Source: Planctomycetota bacterium (GTDB lineage Bacteria > Planctomycetota > J058 > JAJDCQ01). From it: a stretch of 64,000 nucleotides of DNA. The notes under the pieces are model-generated. The model had not been told where the DNA came from. It did not search any database and was given only the letters and a program-made list of their open reading frames with translations. The first letter of the stretch is position 1; each line of letters begins with the position of its first letter. The stretch spans positions 58,358-122,357 of the forward strand of contig JAJDCQ010000070.1 of the NCBI GenBank assembly GCA_029260755.1, in the 5' to 3' direction. Of this stretch, positions 18,868 to 27,389 are shown one piece after another. The translations under genes and the position numbers were made by a program.

Positions 18868-19269
18868 GTGAGCGCGACCCAGTCGGGACGGATCCCCGCG
18901 GAGGCCCACGACCCGGTCGACGGCGACGACGTCGACGGCGACGACGTCGAGGGCGCCGAGAGCGGCGCCGAGAACGCGGTCGCCAAGAACGTCCTCCTCG
19001 GCCTCGGCTTCGACGCGAAGCCCGACGAGGAGAAGCGCGTCACGAGGAGCGAGGACTTCCTCCTCATGGGCGGCTCGGCCGCGACCCACGACCGGATGAC
19101 CGAGAAGGTGCTCGCCTTCCAGGAGATCCTCGGCCGCTTCGGGCGGCGCCTCGAGGACCTCTCGATGGAGGAGTACTACGAGATCGTCCGCCGGGTCGAC
19201 GAGCGCCCCTGGTCCTGGTTCTACGGCAACCAGGGCCACCCCTTCCCGTTCGGCGGTGGGAACGGCTGA
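18868..19269 (+). CDS. hypothetical acidic protein
   Basis: 133 residues. Starts with GTG 2 bp after the preceding stop, with AAGGA about 9 bp upstream. Residues 15-40 are a repetitive Asp/Gly/Val acidic run (VDGDDVDGDDVEGAE). The C-terminal part (KVLAFQEILGRFGRRLEDLSMEEYYEIVRRVDERPWSWFYGN) looks folded and is the likely conserved core. No family recognised. Third gene of the FmdB operon. It faces kinase 4 with a 13-bp convergent gap. Confidence 0.55.
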   Translation: MSATQSGRIPAEAHDPVDGDDVDGDDVEGAESGAENAVAKNVLLGLGFDAKPDEEKRVTRSEDFLLMGGSAATHDRMTEKVLAFQEILGRFGRRLEDLSMEEYYEIVRRVDERPWSWFYGNQGHPFPFGGGNG

Positions 19270-19282
19270 GCGGCCGTGGGTG

Positions 19283-21256
19283 TCAGTCGCCGCGAAGCCG
19301 TGCGACAGCGACGCGCAGGCCCCTGGACTCGGGATGCCCGAGACGGATTGCCTCCTCGAAGTCCACGATCGCGCCTTCGAGGTCGCCTCGTTTGGCCCTC
19401 AGCATCCCGCGGTTGCCCCACGCCTCGGCGTTCGATGGCTGCAATCGAATCAGCCCTCCGTAGTCCGTGATCGCGCCTTCGAGGTCGCCGAGGTTCGTCT
19501 TGGCCAAGGCCCGGTTGGCCCATGCGGGAGCGCAGCTCGGTTCCCTGCTGATGGCGATGTCCGAGTCGACGATGGATCCGGCGTAGTCGCCGGAGTTCGC
19601 CTTCACCGCGCCTCGCGCGACGTAGGCGGTCCAGTCGTTCGGGTCGAGGGCCAGCGCCCGGTCGCACTCGGTGATGGCTCGAGCGAAGTCACCGGTCAAC
19701 TGACGGACCGAGCCGAGGTTGGACCATGCTCTCGAGCTCGTCGGATCCACCTCGATGGCGCGTTCCAGGTCCGTGATCGCGCCGGCGAGGTCGCCGGATC
19801 GACTCTTCGCGAGGCCTCGCAAGCGGAGCGCGGTCGCGTTCCCTGGATCGGCCTCCAGGGCAGCGTCGCAGGTCGCGATCGCGCCAGCCAGGTCGTCTCC
19901 GTCGAGGAGCGCGATGACCCGGTCGGCCAGGTCGCTCTCGATCTCGGCGGCTTCGCTCGGAACGCTCTCCGGCTCGTCGGTCGGGTCCGGCGGACCCTCG
20001 CCGCCGCGAGCGCCGGCAGCCGACGGCTCCCGTGTCCGCGCGGCCTCGTTCGGCGGGGGCGAGCGCGCGGCCAGGAGGGTTCGGATCCGAGCCTCGGCTT
20101 CTTCGAGGTCGCGTTCCAGCTTCGCGTGATCCGCGCTGGATCGTGCGAGCATCTCTTCGAGGTAGCCGGCGCGATCGACCTCACCTGGCGCCGCGACCGG
20201 CGACGCGGTGGGGTGGGGTCGCGTGAGGGCGACCGTCGTCACGGCCGAGGCGAGCGCTGCTCCGAGGGCCGCGGCCCCGACTCCGAGACCTACCGCGGCG
20301 CGGACGCTGACGCCCGAGCCGCTCGAGCGGCGAGTCGTCGGCTCACCTCCTACCCGATCGGGGAGCGGCTGCGCGGTGGCCGGCGCTCCGGCGGTAGCGC
20401 TCCGGCGTGCCGGCGACGCTCGACCGATCTCGTCGCCGCGGAGGAACCGGGCGAGGACCTCGGCGAGGGCGCGGCCATCGGCGTAGCGGTCGGCCGGCTC
20501 CTTCTCGAGGCAGCGAAGGACGATCTCGTCGAGTGCGCCCGGGATCCCGTCGCGCAGGCTCGAGGGCGGCTTCGCCGGTCGCGAGAGCGCGGCGACGATC
20601 GCCTCGGCCATCCGAGCGGCCTCGAACACGGCGCGCCCGGTCAGCATCGCGAAGAGGGTCGCGCCGAGGCCGTAGACGTCGGTCGGGGGACCCATGCTCT
20701 CGTGGTCGCCTCGCGCCTGCTCCGGGGACCAGAACCCGGGAGTCCCGACGAACCGTCCGCAGATCGAGATCAGACCCGATCCCGAGGAGGCCAGATCCTT
20801 CGCCAAGCCGAAGTCGGTCAGCCGAGGCTCGCCGGTCGCCGTCAGAAGGACGTTGTCGGGTTTGATGTCGCGGTGGAGAATTCCCAGGTCGTGCGCTGCG
20901 GCGATTCCGAGGGCGAGCTTCCGTGCGAGCTCGACCGCTTCGTGGGGCGCGAGGGGGCCACCGTCGGCGAGCCGATCGGCGAGGTCGACGCCGTCGACGT
21001 GGTCCATCACGATGTAGGGGCGGCCATCGGGGTCGTGGCTCGTTTCGTGGACGGCGACGATGTTGGGGTGGCGCAGCCGCGCCAGAGCCCGGGCCTCACG
21101 ATCGAATCGCTTGAGCTGGGTGGGGCTGGCGTCGACGGCGAGGAGCATCTTGATCGCGACGTCGCGACGCAGGCGCGGGTCGTGGGCGCGATAGACGACG
21201 CCGGCGCCGCCTCGGCCGAGCTCCTCGCGGATCTGGTAGGGTCCGAGGCTCTGCAT
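19283..21256 (-). CDS. Ser/Thr protein kinase with TPR tail (kinase 4)
   Basis: 657-residue Hanks-type kinase beginning almost directly with the kinase fold: ELGRGGAGVVYRAHD glycine loop, Lys36, HRDIKPDNVLL, DFGLAKDL and GTPGFWSPEQ (about residues 7-275). All catalytic residues are present. A transmembrane helix lies at about 325-347, then a short coiled coil (about 375-410) and five or six TPRs (about 480-645, with DLAGAITDLERAIEVDP-like units). It sits 64 bp downstream of the SIS-domain gene on the same strand, so the two may be co-transcribed. Confidence 0.88.
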   Translation of the reverse strand: MQSLGPYQIREELGRGGAGVVYRAHDPRLRRDVAIKMLLAVDASPTQLKRFDREARALARLRHPNIVAVHETSHDPDGRPYIVMDHVDGVDLADRLADGGPLAPHEAVELARKLALGIAAAHDLGILHRDIKPDNVLLTATGEPRLTDFGLAKDLASSGSGLISICGRFVGTPGFWSPEQARGDHESMGPPTDVYGLGATLFAMLTGRAVFEAARMAEAIVAALSRPAKPPSSLRDGIPGALDEIVLRCLEKEPADRYADGRALAEVLARFLRGDEIGRASPARRSATAGAPATAQPLPDRVGGEPTTRRSSGSGVSVRAAVGLGVGAAALGAALASAVTTVALTRPHPTASPVAAPGEVDRAGYLEEMLARSSADHAKLERDLEEAEARIRTLLAARSPPPNEAARTREPSAAGARGGEGPPDPTDEPESVPSEAAEIESDLADRVIALLDGDDLAGAIATCDAALEADPGNATALRLRGLAKSRSGDLAGAITDLERAIEVDPTSSRAWSNLGSVRQLTGDFARAITECDRALALDPNDWTAYVARGAVKANSGDYAGSIVDSDIAISREPSCAPAWANRALAKTNLGDLEGAITDYGGLIRLQPSNAEAWGNRGMLRAKRGDLEGAIVDFEEAIRLGHPESRGLRVAVARLRGD

Positions 21257-21320
21257 CGGAGTCGAGGATGACAGGGCCCGGGGGCGAGTGCGAGCGGCCC
21301 CCCGGAGCTTCGGCAGTCGC

Positions 21321-22046
21321 TCAGCCGGCGCTCGCCGATGCCGTGTCGTGCATGCCCGCCTCGAGCGTCGTGTTCGCGATCACCCCGACCAGCCGCACCG
21401 CGAGGAGCGAGCGCCTCACCAGGACGTTCGCGCGCGACGCGGTGATCGCGACCTCGACCGCGGCGCACGAGAGCGGGCGGGCGAGCTCGGGCCGGATCAG
21501 CAGGACCAGGATCTCGCGGCGTCGGGCGGCGTCGAGGAGGCCGACGAAGCCGGCTCCGTGGCGGGTGCCGAACGCGATGAGGACGTCGCCCGCCTTCGCG
21601 GATGCGCCGACCTCGCCGGATCCTCCGAGGGCGACCACCGGGGCGAGCTCGCCGAGGCCACGCTTGAGGAAGTTGCTCGCCATCGGCGAGATCCCGTCGA
21701 GCGACCCCTCGCCGGCGATCCAGAGCTTCCCGCCGGACGCGAGGGCGCGGGCGATCTCGTCCCCGGCGTAGGCGAGGTTGCTCGCCTGGCGCAGGAACTG
21801 GCGCCGCTCGACGCCGAAGATCCCCGAGCTGTGGAGCGCCGCCTGGACCGAGACCGTCGCTCCGCGGCACGGCCGCGCGATCGGGGGGCTCTCGCCGCTC
21901 GACCCGCTCGCGGTGATCCCGCCGATGTCCGGGAGGCGGACCCAGGGGTCGACGAGCGCGTCGGCCGGGTCGAGGCGGGCGGGATCGATGAGCGCCCCGC
22001 GGTGGGGATCGACGGGGGGCAGGGAGAGGCGGTGACGGGCGGACAT
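21321..22046 (-). CDS. SIS-domain protein, GmhA-like
   Basis: 241-residue protein. The C-terminal 170 residues read as a sugar-isomerase (SIS) fold: YAGDEIARALASGGKLWIAGEGSL, a helix, then KAGDVLIAFGTRHGAGFVGLLDAARRR, the two phosphosugar-binding edges seen in sedoheptulose-7-phosphate isomerases and SIS regulators. The N-terminal 70 residues are Pro/Gly-rich with no match. The ATG is backed by AGGAG at 6-10 bp. It could be an isomerase or a phosphosugar-sensing domain; the catalytic set could not be confirmed. Divergent from the histidine kinase (240 bp) and upstream of kinase 4. Confidence 0.55.
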   Translation of the reverse strand: MSARHRLSLPPVDPHRGALIDPARLDPADALVDPWVRLPDIGGITASGSSGESPPIARPCRGATVSVQAALHSSGIFGVERRQFLRQASNLAYAGDEIARALASGGKLWIAGEGSLDGISPMASNFLKRGLGELAPVVALGGSGEVGASAKAGDVLIAFGTRHGAGFVGLLDAARRREILVLLIRPELARPLSCAAVEVAITASRANVLVRRSLLAVRLVGVIANTTLEAGMHDTASASAG

Positions 22047-22286
22047 TCGATTCTCCTGGCCGGGCTCGTTCGGCGTCGGTCGGGAGATCGCAAACCGAGG
22101 TCCGGCAACGCCTCCGAGGTTCGCCTGTGGATTCGCAAGGACTTAGCTTCGATGTGACGCGCGCCGGCAGCATCGATGTCGTGGCACCTCTTGTTTCGTG
22201 GCGACGCACCGAGCGACCGATGTCCCATCCCGCCTCGCGCCCGGGCGCGGATGCGGCGCGCCGCCGCGCTCGCTAGAATCACCCTG

Positions 22287-23726
22287 ATGACCCCCTCGAC
22301 GCCGCCGCCGAGCGCGCCCGATCCCGACCGTCGGCGTCGTTCCTCCGAGCCGCCCGGCCCCCCACCCGGAAGCTCGACGACCCCGGTCCCGGTCCGCGGC
22401 TCGTTCCCGGTCTTCGCGACCCGCGCCCCCGACGTCGCCGACACCCCGCTGCCGATCGCGCCCTCGTCCGTCCGCGGCGCTGCCCCGGCGGCCCCCACCG
22501 CGGGGGACCTCCGCTACGAGATCGGCCTGGCGAAGGATCTCAAGACCTACATCGAGGAGCTTCAGCGCCGCCTGAAGAGCAAGACGCGGCAGCTCCGCGA
22601 GGCGCGGAAGTACGTCGACAACATCGTCGGCTCGATGCTCGACGCGCTCGTCGTGATCGACCCCGATGGGATCATCGTCACGACCAACCCGGCCGCGAGC
22701 GAGCTGTTCGGCTGGCCCGAGGAGGAGCTCGTCGGGCGCCCCGCCGCGTCGCTGTTCGCGAACCCCGCGGACGGCGAGGTCTTCGATGGCGAGGAGCTCG
22801 CCCGGAGCGAGACGGTTCGCCTCGAGGAGGTCGCCTGCCGCCACCACGATGGCGGCACGTTCCCGGCCACCTTCTCGGCTCGGGCGATGCGCGACAACGA
22901 GGGGCGCCTGATCGGGTTCGTCGGGATCGCGCGCGACATCCGCGAGCTGAAGCGGCTCGAGCAGGAGAAGATCCTGGCGATCCGGACGCTCGCCGCCACG
23001 GTCGCCCACGAGATCCGGAACCCGCTCGGGGCGATCCGCAACTCGGTCGGGCTGCTGCGTCGCGATCTCGAGGTCGATGGAGATGATGCCGAGCTGCTCG
23101 ACATCGTCGCGGAGGAGAGCGAGCGGATCAACGCGATCGTGACCGAGTTCCTCGGCTTCGCCCGCCCCGCCGAGACGCGGTTCACCGACCTCGACCTCGG
23201 CGTCCTCGTCCGGGAGACGGTCGTCCTCGCCCGACAGGATCAGCGGGTCGGCGAGGCGGTGCCGCTCGAGCTCGACCTGCCCGAGGTGCTCCCGTCGCTC
23301 CACGGCGATCCGGACAAGCTCCGGCAGGTGCTGTGGAACCTGCTCATCAACGCCATCGAGGCGCTCGGCGCCGAGCGCGCCGGACGGATCGGCGTGCGCG
23401 TCGTCGGCCGCGGCGGGACTGACGCGCGACGCGGCGGCGGCGGCGATCTCCGCGAGGAGAGCGACGACGACGGCGCCCGGCCGGGCCGCGGTCGCGACCG
23501 GGTCGGCTACATCCTCGTCGAGGTGAGCGACACCGGCTGCGGGATGGACGACGAGGCGCTCGCCCGCGCCTTCGAGCCGTTCCAGACGACGAAGGCGCGC
23601 GGGACGGGCCTCGGGCTCGCCGTGGTCAAGAGCATCATCGAGGAGCACGGCGGGACCGTTCGGGTGACGACGCGGCCGGGGGAGGGGACGACCGTGTCGT
23701 TCACCCTGCCTCGTCGCCGTTCCTGA
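22287..23726 (+). CDS. PAS-domain sensor histidine kinase
   Basis: Cytosolic two-component sensor of 479 residues; no transmembrane helix is seen. A Pro-rich N-terminus (1-75) leads to a coiled coil (about 80-110), a PAS domain (about 112-225, LDALVVIDPDGIIVTTNPAASELFGWPEEELVG), a HisKA helix with the phospho-acceptor in AHEIRNPLGAIRNS, and a HATPase domain with WNLLINAIEAL (N box), DTGCGMDDE (G1) and GTGLGLAVVK (G2). An insert of about 30 charged residues splits the N and G1 boxes. Start at 22287 because TAGAAT at 22274-22279 makes a longer N-terminus unlikely. Pairs with the response regulator 37 bp downstream. Confidence 0.88.
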   Translation: MTPSTPPPSAPDPDRRRRSSEPPGPPPGSSTTPVPVRGSFPVFATRAPDVADTPLPIAPSSVRGAAPAAPTAGDLRYEIGLAKDLKTYIEELQRRLKSKTRQLREARKYVDNIVGSMLDALVVIDPDGIIVTTNPAASELFGWPEEELVGRPAASLFANPADGEVFDGEELARSETVRLEEVACRHHDGGTFPATFSARAMRDNEGRLIGFVGIARDIRELKRLEQEKILAIRTLAATVAHEIRNPLGAIRNSVGLLRRDLEVDGDDAELLDIVAEESERINAIVTEFLGFARPAETRFTDLDLGVLVRETVVLARQDQRVGEAVPLELDLPEVLPSLHGDPDKLRQVLWNLLINAIEALGAERAGRIGVRVVGRGGTDARRGGGGDLREESDDDGARPGRGRDRVGYILVEVSDTGCGMDDEALARAFEPFQTTKARGTGLGLAVVKSIIEEHGGTVRVTTRPGEGTTVSFTLPRRRS

Positions 23727-23763
23727 GCGCTCCGCCGGGCACGCGAAGGGGAGGGACGCGCCG

Positions 23764-25191
23764 ATGGCTTCGATCCTGGTCGTCGAGGACACCAAGAGCA
23801 TCCGGACCTCGCTCCGGATCACCCTCACCCGGGCCGGCCACGACGTCGACGAGGCGGCCGACGGCGGCGCCGCGCGGGCGAAGCTCGAGGAGGACCTCTA
23901 CGACCTCGTCATCACCGACCTGCGCCTCGGCGAGGGGCTCGACGGGGTCGGCGTGCTCGAGGAGGTGAAGGCGCGCGATGTCGACATCGAGGTGATCATC
24001 GTCACCGCCTTCGGCACGGTCGCCGGCGCCGTCGAGGCGATGAAGAAGGGCGCCCACGACTACCTGACCAAGCCCTACACGCCCGAGCAGATCCTCCACG
24101 CGGTCGGCAACGCCCTCGAGCGCCGGAGCCTGCGGAGCACCGTCCGCAACCTCTCGAAGACGCTGCTCGACCGCTTCGACATCGAGGGAATCGTCGGCGA
24201 GAGCGAGCGGATGCGGAGCGTTCTCGATCTCATCGGGCAATGGTCGCCATCCGACGGGACGATCCTCATCACCGGCGAGACCGGCACGGGCAAGGACCTC
24301 GTCGCGCGCGCCCTCTACGCGGCGAGCCCGCGGCGCGAGAAGCCGTTCGTGATCGTCAACTGCGCGGCGATCCCGGACAACCTGTTCGAGAGCGAGCTCT
24401 TCGGCCACGTCCGCGGCGCGTTCAGCGGGGCGCACAACAACAAGAAGGGGCTCGCCCACGAGGCGGAGAACGGGACGCTGTTCCTCGACGAGATCGGCGA
24501 GACGCCGCTCGCGGTGCAGGCGAAGCTGCTCCGCTTCCTCGAGACGGGCGAGCTCCGGCCCGTCGGCGCGACGAAGAGCGCGACCCTCGACGTGCGGGTG
24601 ATCGCCGCGACGAACCGTGATCTCCAGACCGCGACGCTCGAGAAGAAGTTCCGCGAGGACCTCTTCTACCGGCTCAACGTCCTGCCGATTCACCTGCCCT
24701 CGCTCCGGGATCGGCGCGAGGACGTCGCGCTCCTCGCCAGCCACTTCCTCGACCGCTACGCCGTGAAGGCCGGCAAGACAGTGAGCGGGCTGTCGAAGAA
24801 GGCGCAGCTCCTCCTCAAGTCCTACGACTGGCCGGGCAACGTCCGCGAGCTCGAGAACGTGATGGAGCGGGCGGTGATGCTCGTCCGTGGCTCGGAGGTG
24901 CGGCCCGAGCATCTCCTCCTGCCGGGCAGCGTCTCGGCCGAGAGCTCCGAGCTCGCGATCGCCGCGGGCATGACCGGAGCGCCGCCGGGCGCGTCCGCCG
25001 CGGCGAGCGCCGACGGGAGCGTCGACCTCGTCCCGCTCGCCGAGGTGGAGCGTCGCCACATCCTCTCTGTCCTCAAGGCGAGCGGCGGCAATCAGAAGAA
25101 GTCGGCCGCGACCCTCGGGATCAGCAAGAGCACGCTCTGGCGAAAGCTCAAGGAGTACGGCGTCGAGGCCTCGAGCCTCACCGACGGGTGA
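23764..25191 (+). CDS. sigma-54-dependent NtrC-type response regulator
   Basis: 475 residues in the classic order: receiver domain (1-120, phospho-acceptor Asp52 in ITDLRLGEG), AAA+ domain (about 145-375, Walker A GETGTGKD, sigma-54-contact loop GAFSGA instead of the commoner GAFTGA, Walker B LFLDEIGE, sensor AATNRDL), and a Fis-type helix-turn-helix (about 432-470, GNQKKSAATLGISKSTLWRKL). It activates sigma-54 promoters when phosphorylated by the histidine kinase encoded 37 bp upstream. GGGGAGGG sits 9-16 bp before the ATG. Target genes cannot be named from this window. Confidence 0.92.
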   Translation: MASILVVEDTKSIRTSLRITLTRAGHDVDEAADGGAARAKLEEDLYDLVITDLRLGEGLDGVGVLEEVKARDVDIEVIIVTAFGTVAGAVEAMKKGAHDYLTKPYTPEQILHAVGNALERRSLRSTVRNLSKTLLDRFDIEGIVGESERMRSVLDLIGQWSPSDGTILITGETGTGKDLVARALYAASPRREKPFVIVNCAAIPDNLFESELFGHVRGAFSGAHNNKKGLAHEAENGTLFLDEIGETPLAVQAKLLRFLETGELRPVGATKSATLDVRVIAATNRDLQTATLEKKFREDLFYRLNVLPIHLPSLRDRREDVALLASHFLDRYAVKAGKTVSGLSKKAQLLLKSYDWPGNVRELENVMERAVMLVRGSEVRPEHLLLPGSVSAESSELAIAAGMTGAPPGASAAASADGSVDLVPLAEVERRHILSVLKASGGNQKKSAATLGISKSTLWRKLKEYGVEASSLTDG

Positions 25192-25459
25192 TGGCCGAGG
25201 GCCGCACCCTCCGGTCGGGCCCAAACTGAAACCGCGACGCCCGTCAGGCCGCGTTCGATCTTGAAACCTGTTGCCGCGTCGCCCGACCGCGGCGCTCCCT
25301 CCACTCAGGTCCGCCGAACCGCTCAAAGCTCTGTCATATCGTTGATTGTGGCTTTCAGGCAGCGAGCCGGCACGCGAATCGCTTTTCCTCACCGCGTCCC
25401 GTCGTCAGGGACGTAGGAAGGGAGACGGTCGAGTGCGATTCCCGCCCCGCGCTCGCCGT
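25192..25459. other. host flank left of the integrated elements, no gene
   Basis: Noncoding. It holds two small hairpins: GCCGCG/CGCGGC (25273-25293) and GTCCC/GGGAC (25396-25412). No T-tract terminator or tRNA was recognised. It ends at the first att-like core. Confidence 0.45.
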
Positions 25460-25525
25460 TTCTCTTCCTCTTTTCAACTGAAAACACGCCGCCCCTGTCT
25501 ATGACTAGACTAAGGGCGGCGTGTT
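25460..25525 (+). repeat. att-like core copy 1 plus element-left hairpin
   Basis: Core TTCTCTTCCTCTTTTC (25460-25475), then palindrome TTTTCA-AC-TGAAAA (25471-25484), then a perfect 12-bp inverted repeat AACACGCCGCCC (25483-25494) / GGGCGGCGTGTT (25514-25525). The 19-nt loop carries an inner GTCTA/TAGAC stem. The same order and several identical blocks (GCCGCCC, GACTAAGGG) recur after core copy 2. Read on the minus strand, the stem is followed by TTTT and could also terminate transcription. Confidence 0.65.
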
Positions 25526-25594
25526 CGTGTTCGGGCAGTAGGGGGGCAGCAGCCGTAGGTTGACCACTTAGCCCCCTCGTCGTAGGACGGGCGC

Positions 25595-26263
25595 ATGGAC
25601 ACGCCTCCGCCGTCGAGATATGCGTCTCGCCAAGCCGTCCCCACGGCCGAACCCTCCGCCGTTGCTGTGATCGCGGGAGCGACGGTCGCTTCAGTCCTCG
25701 CCGCCATCGCGCTCGCCTGGGCCGTCGGGATGTTCGAGGCGGAACCGGCTCCCGAGACTCCCGAGGCTCCCGCACCACCGTCCGCCCCTCAACCCCCGCC
25801 GGAACCCCGGCCGAGTCAGCCCGCCCCGCGGCCCGTGGCGCCCGCGCCGCCATCGCCCGAGCCAGCCCTCGAGCCTGAACCAGCGCCTGATCCGTTGGCG
25901 AGGCTACACACTGCTGTCGACGAGTGGTCGATGCGCGAGCCGCGGGCGAGGCTCGCGGAGCTCGCGAAGGCGGGCATCGATGTCACCGATGAGGATCTGG
26001 AGGCGATCCGGGCGGTCGCGCGCGCGAAGGCAGATCGCCTCAAGGGGGTAATGGCTCGCGTGGGCCCAGTCGTCGAGTCTGTCGTGCCCGAACCCGTCGA
26101 GAGGCAGCGATATGTCGCCGGGAAACTCCTCAAGAAGATCCTGAGAGGGCCCGATGGCTGGGCGCTCACCGAGGTCCCGACGGATGTTGACGAGTCGCTT
26201 CGTCAGCTCGCCGCGCGCGAGTCGGCCACCTGGGAGATGCTCAGGCGCCTCGACGGGAAGTAG
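25595..26263 (+). CDS. single-pass membrane protein with Pro-rich stalk (element A)
   Basis: 222 residues. A short cytosolic N-terminus, one transmembrane helix (about 23-45), a Pro/Glu/Ala stalk (about 48-105) and a helical C-terminal domain. The helical part is homologous to the product encoded at 30439-31017 in element B. RQRYVAGKLLKKILRG aligns with LRRHAIGERLFRRVID, and SLRQLA with NFKELA, at the same spacing. It starts 135 bp right of core copy 1, mirroring its counterpart at core copy 2, so it is a backbone gene of this element family. Function unknown. The 3' end overlaps the convergent gene by 23 bp. Confidence 0.6.
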   Translation: MDTPPPSRYASRQAVPTAEPSAVAVIAGATVASVLAAIALAWAVGMFEAEPAPETPEAPAPPSAPQPPPEPRPSQPAPRPVAPAPPSPEPALEPEPAPDPLARLHTAVDEWSMREPRARLAELAKAGIDVTDEDLEAIRAVARAKADRLKGVMARVGPVVESVVPEPVERQRYVAGKLLKKILRGPDGWALTEVPTDVDESLRQLAARESATWEMLRRLDGK

Positions 26264-26867
26264 CCGCCCGGCGTGCCCTCTCGCGGTGGATCATCTCGAG
26301 CGTCATCCAGTAACCCGGCCCGTCCACCCGGTTGTCGCGCTTCGGGCAGTTGAGCTCACGGCTGATCTTCACGAACTGCATCACCGTTGCGACGTCCTCG
26401 GGCGAAAAGGGCGGCTTGAGGTCGGCCGCCGTCATCATATCAGCCGTCCGCTGGAAGTCGTCGAGAGGGTGCCCGTAGTTCGCGCCCCGGTCACCCGTCA
26501 CGAGGCGCTGGGCCTCCTCGAGGACCGGCTCGTAGTCTTCCTCGACCAGGTCGGCGCCCTCGAGGCGGTAGACGATGCGTCCCGTGTCGCGCGCGACACG
26601 CACCTCGAGGAGCGCCCCTCGCGACTGCTCCCAGCCGTCAAGGACGACGACCCCGTCCGCACCGAGGAGCCACTCGACGTCGCGACGCATGAACTGCTCG
26701 CGCGTCTGGGTCGGCTTCCCGGCCGCGTCTAGGTCCTCGGGGCGAGCTGGGTTCACGGGGATGTGACCGAGCTCACGGAGCGCCGCGTCGGCGGCCCAGA
26801 ACGCGTCGAAGTTGAAGCCGTCATTGGCGTGTGCCGACATGGGACCGGCGATGTAGAGTCTCATCAT
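26241..26867 (-). CDS. phage-type DUF4406-DUF6378 fusion protein
   Basis: 208 residues. The N-terminal half (MRLYIAGPMSAHANDGFNFDAF, later ADGVVVLDGWEQSRGALLEVRVA) is a nucleoside-2-deoxyribosyltransferase-like Rossmann domain of the DUF4406 type. The C-terminal half (GDRGANYGHPLDDFQRTADM, FVKISRELNCPKRDNRVDGPGYW) matches the phage domain DUF6378 as I recall it. Such proteins are common in phage genomes and are thought to act on nucleotides, but the reaction is unproven. A degraded relative of its C-terminal two-thirds lies at 32745-33075 in element B. Confidence 0.7.
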   Translation of the reverse strand: MMRLYIAGPMSAHANDGFNFDAFWAADAALRELGHIPVNPARPEDLDAAGKPTQTREQFMRRDVEWLLGADGVVVLDGWEQSRGALLEVRVARDTGRIVYRLEGADLVEEDYEPVLEEAQRLVTGDRGANYGHPLDDFQRTADMMTAADLKPPFSPEDVATVMQFVKISRELNCPKRDNRVDGPGYWMTLEMIHRERARRAATSRRGA

Positions 26868-26923
26868 CGGAGTTCTCTTGGTGGTGAAGGGTGGTTGGCA
26901 GGATGAGTGGAGAGAGGAAACTC

Positions 26924-27376
26924 ATGACAGAGATCGAGTTGACACCGATGGCCTCACAGCCGGTGTCGAAGGGTGTTGGTTACCAGAGCTGGCTTCAGTC
27001 GGATGGCAATCCATATTCAATGGAAACGCCGGATCTTGTCTCAGCAGTTGTTGAGCTGTGGAAGTCGGACGCCCAACCTGACGAGAAGATAAGTTGCGAA
27101 GTCTACGTCGGCGTGTTTAGAGAACCGCCTATTTTCGCGACGCTACACGAGCAGGATCCTGTCTATCGGGGCATGTCGACGGAGTTGAGCCTGCGCCCCT
27201 TCGCGAAGACGACGACGCTTCTTCAGGTTCCCGCTGGTGTTCCTGATGGTCCCTGGCGCCTGCTTGTCCGCGTTCATCCGGCCACCGGCGGTCGCTTCGA
27301 TCGCGAGGTGGGCATCAATGGAGTCGCGCACGCGGTGACGTTCATTCAGGGAATGGCTGTGCCGGACAACCTCTGA
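26924..27376 (+). CDS. hypothetical small protein
   Basis: 150 residues, beta-rich pattern (SAVVELWKSD, ISCEVYVGVF, TTTLLQVPAGVPDGPWRLLVRVHP), compatible with a single beta-sandwich domain. No family recognised. The ATG at 26924 is preferred over 26903 because AGAGAGG lies 7-12 bp before it. Base composition is clearly lower in GC than the surrounding chromosome, consistent with element cargo. It is divergent from the DUF4406 gene (56 bp between starts). Confidence 0.55.
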   Translation: MTEIELTPMASQPVSKGVGYQSWLQSDGNPYSMETPDLVSAVVELWKSDAQPDEKISCEVYVGVFREPPIFATLHEQDPVYRGMSTELSLRPFAKTTTLLQVPAGVPDGPWRLLVRVHPATGGRFDREVGINGVAHAVTFIQGMAVPDNL

Positions 27377-27389
27377 TTACTTTGCGATC

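Noticed and set aside
25400..25460. tRNA or tmRNA 3' end at the integration site
   Set aside because: GATTCCCGCC resembles a T-arm, but no acceptor partner or cloverleaf could be built.
25460..25525. integron attC site
   Set aside because: The hairpin has no RYYYAAC/GTTRRRY pair, and the integrase lacks the IntI-specific insert.
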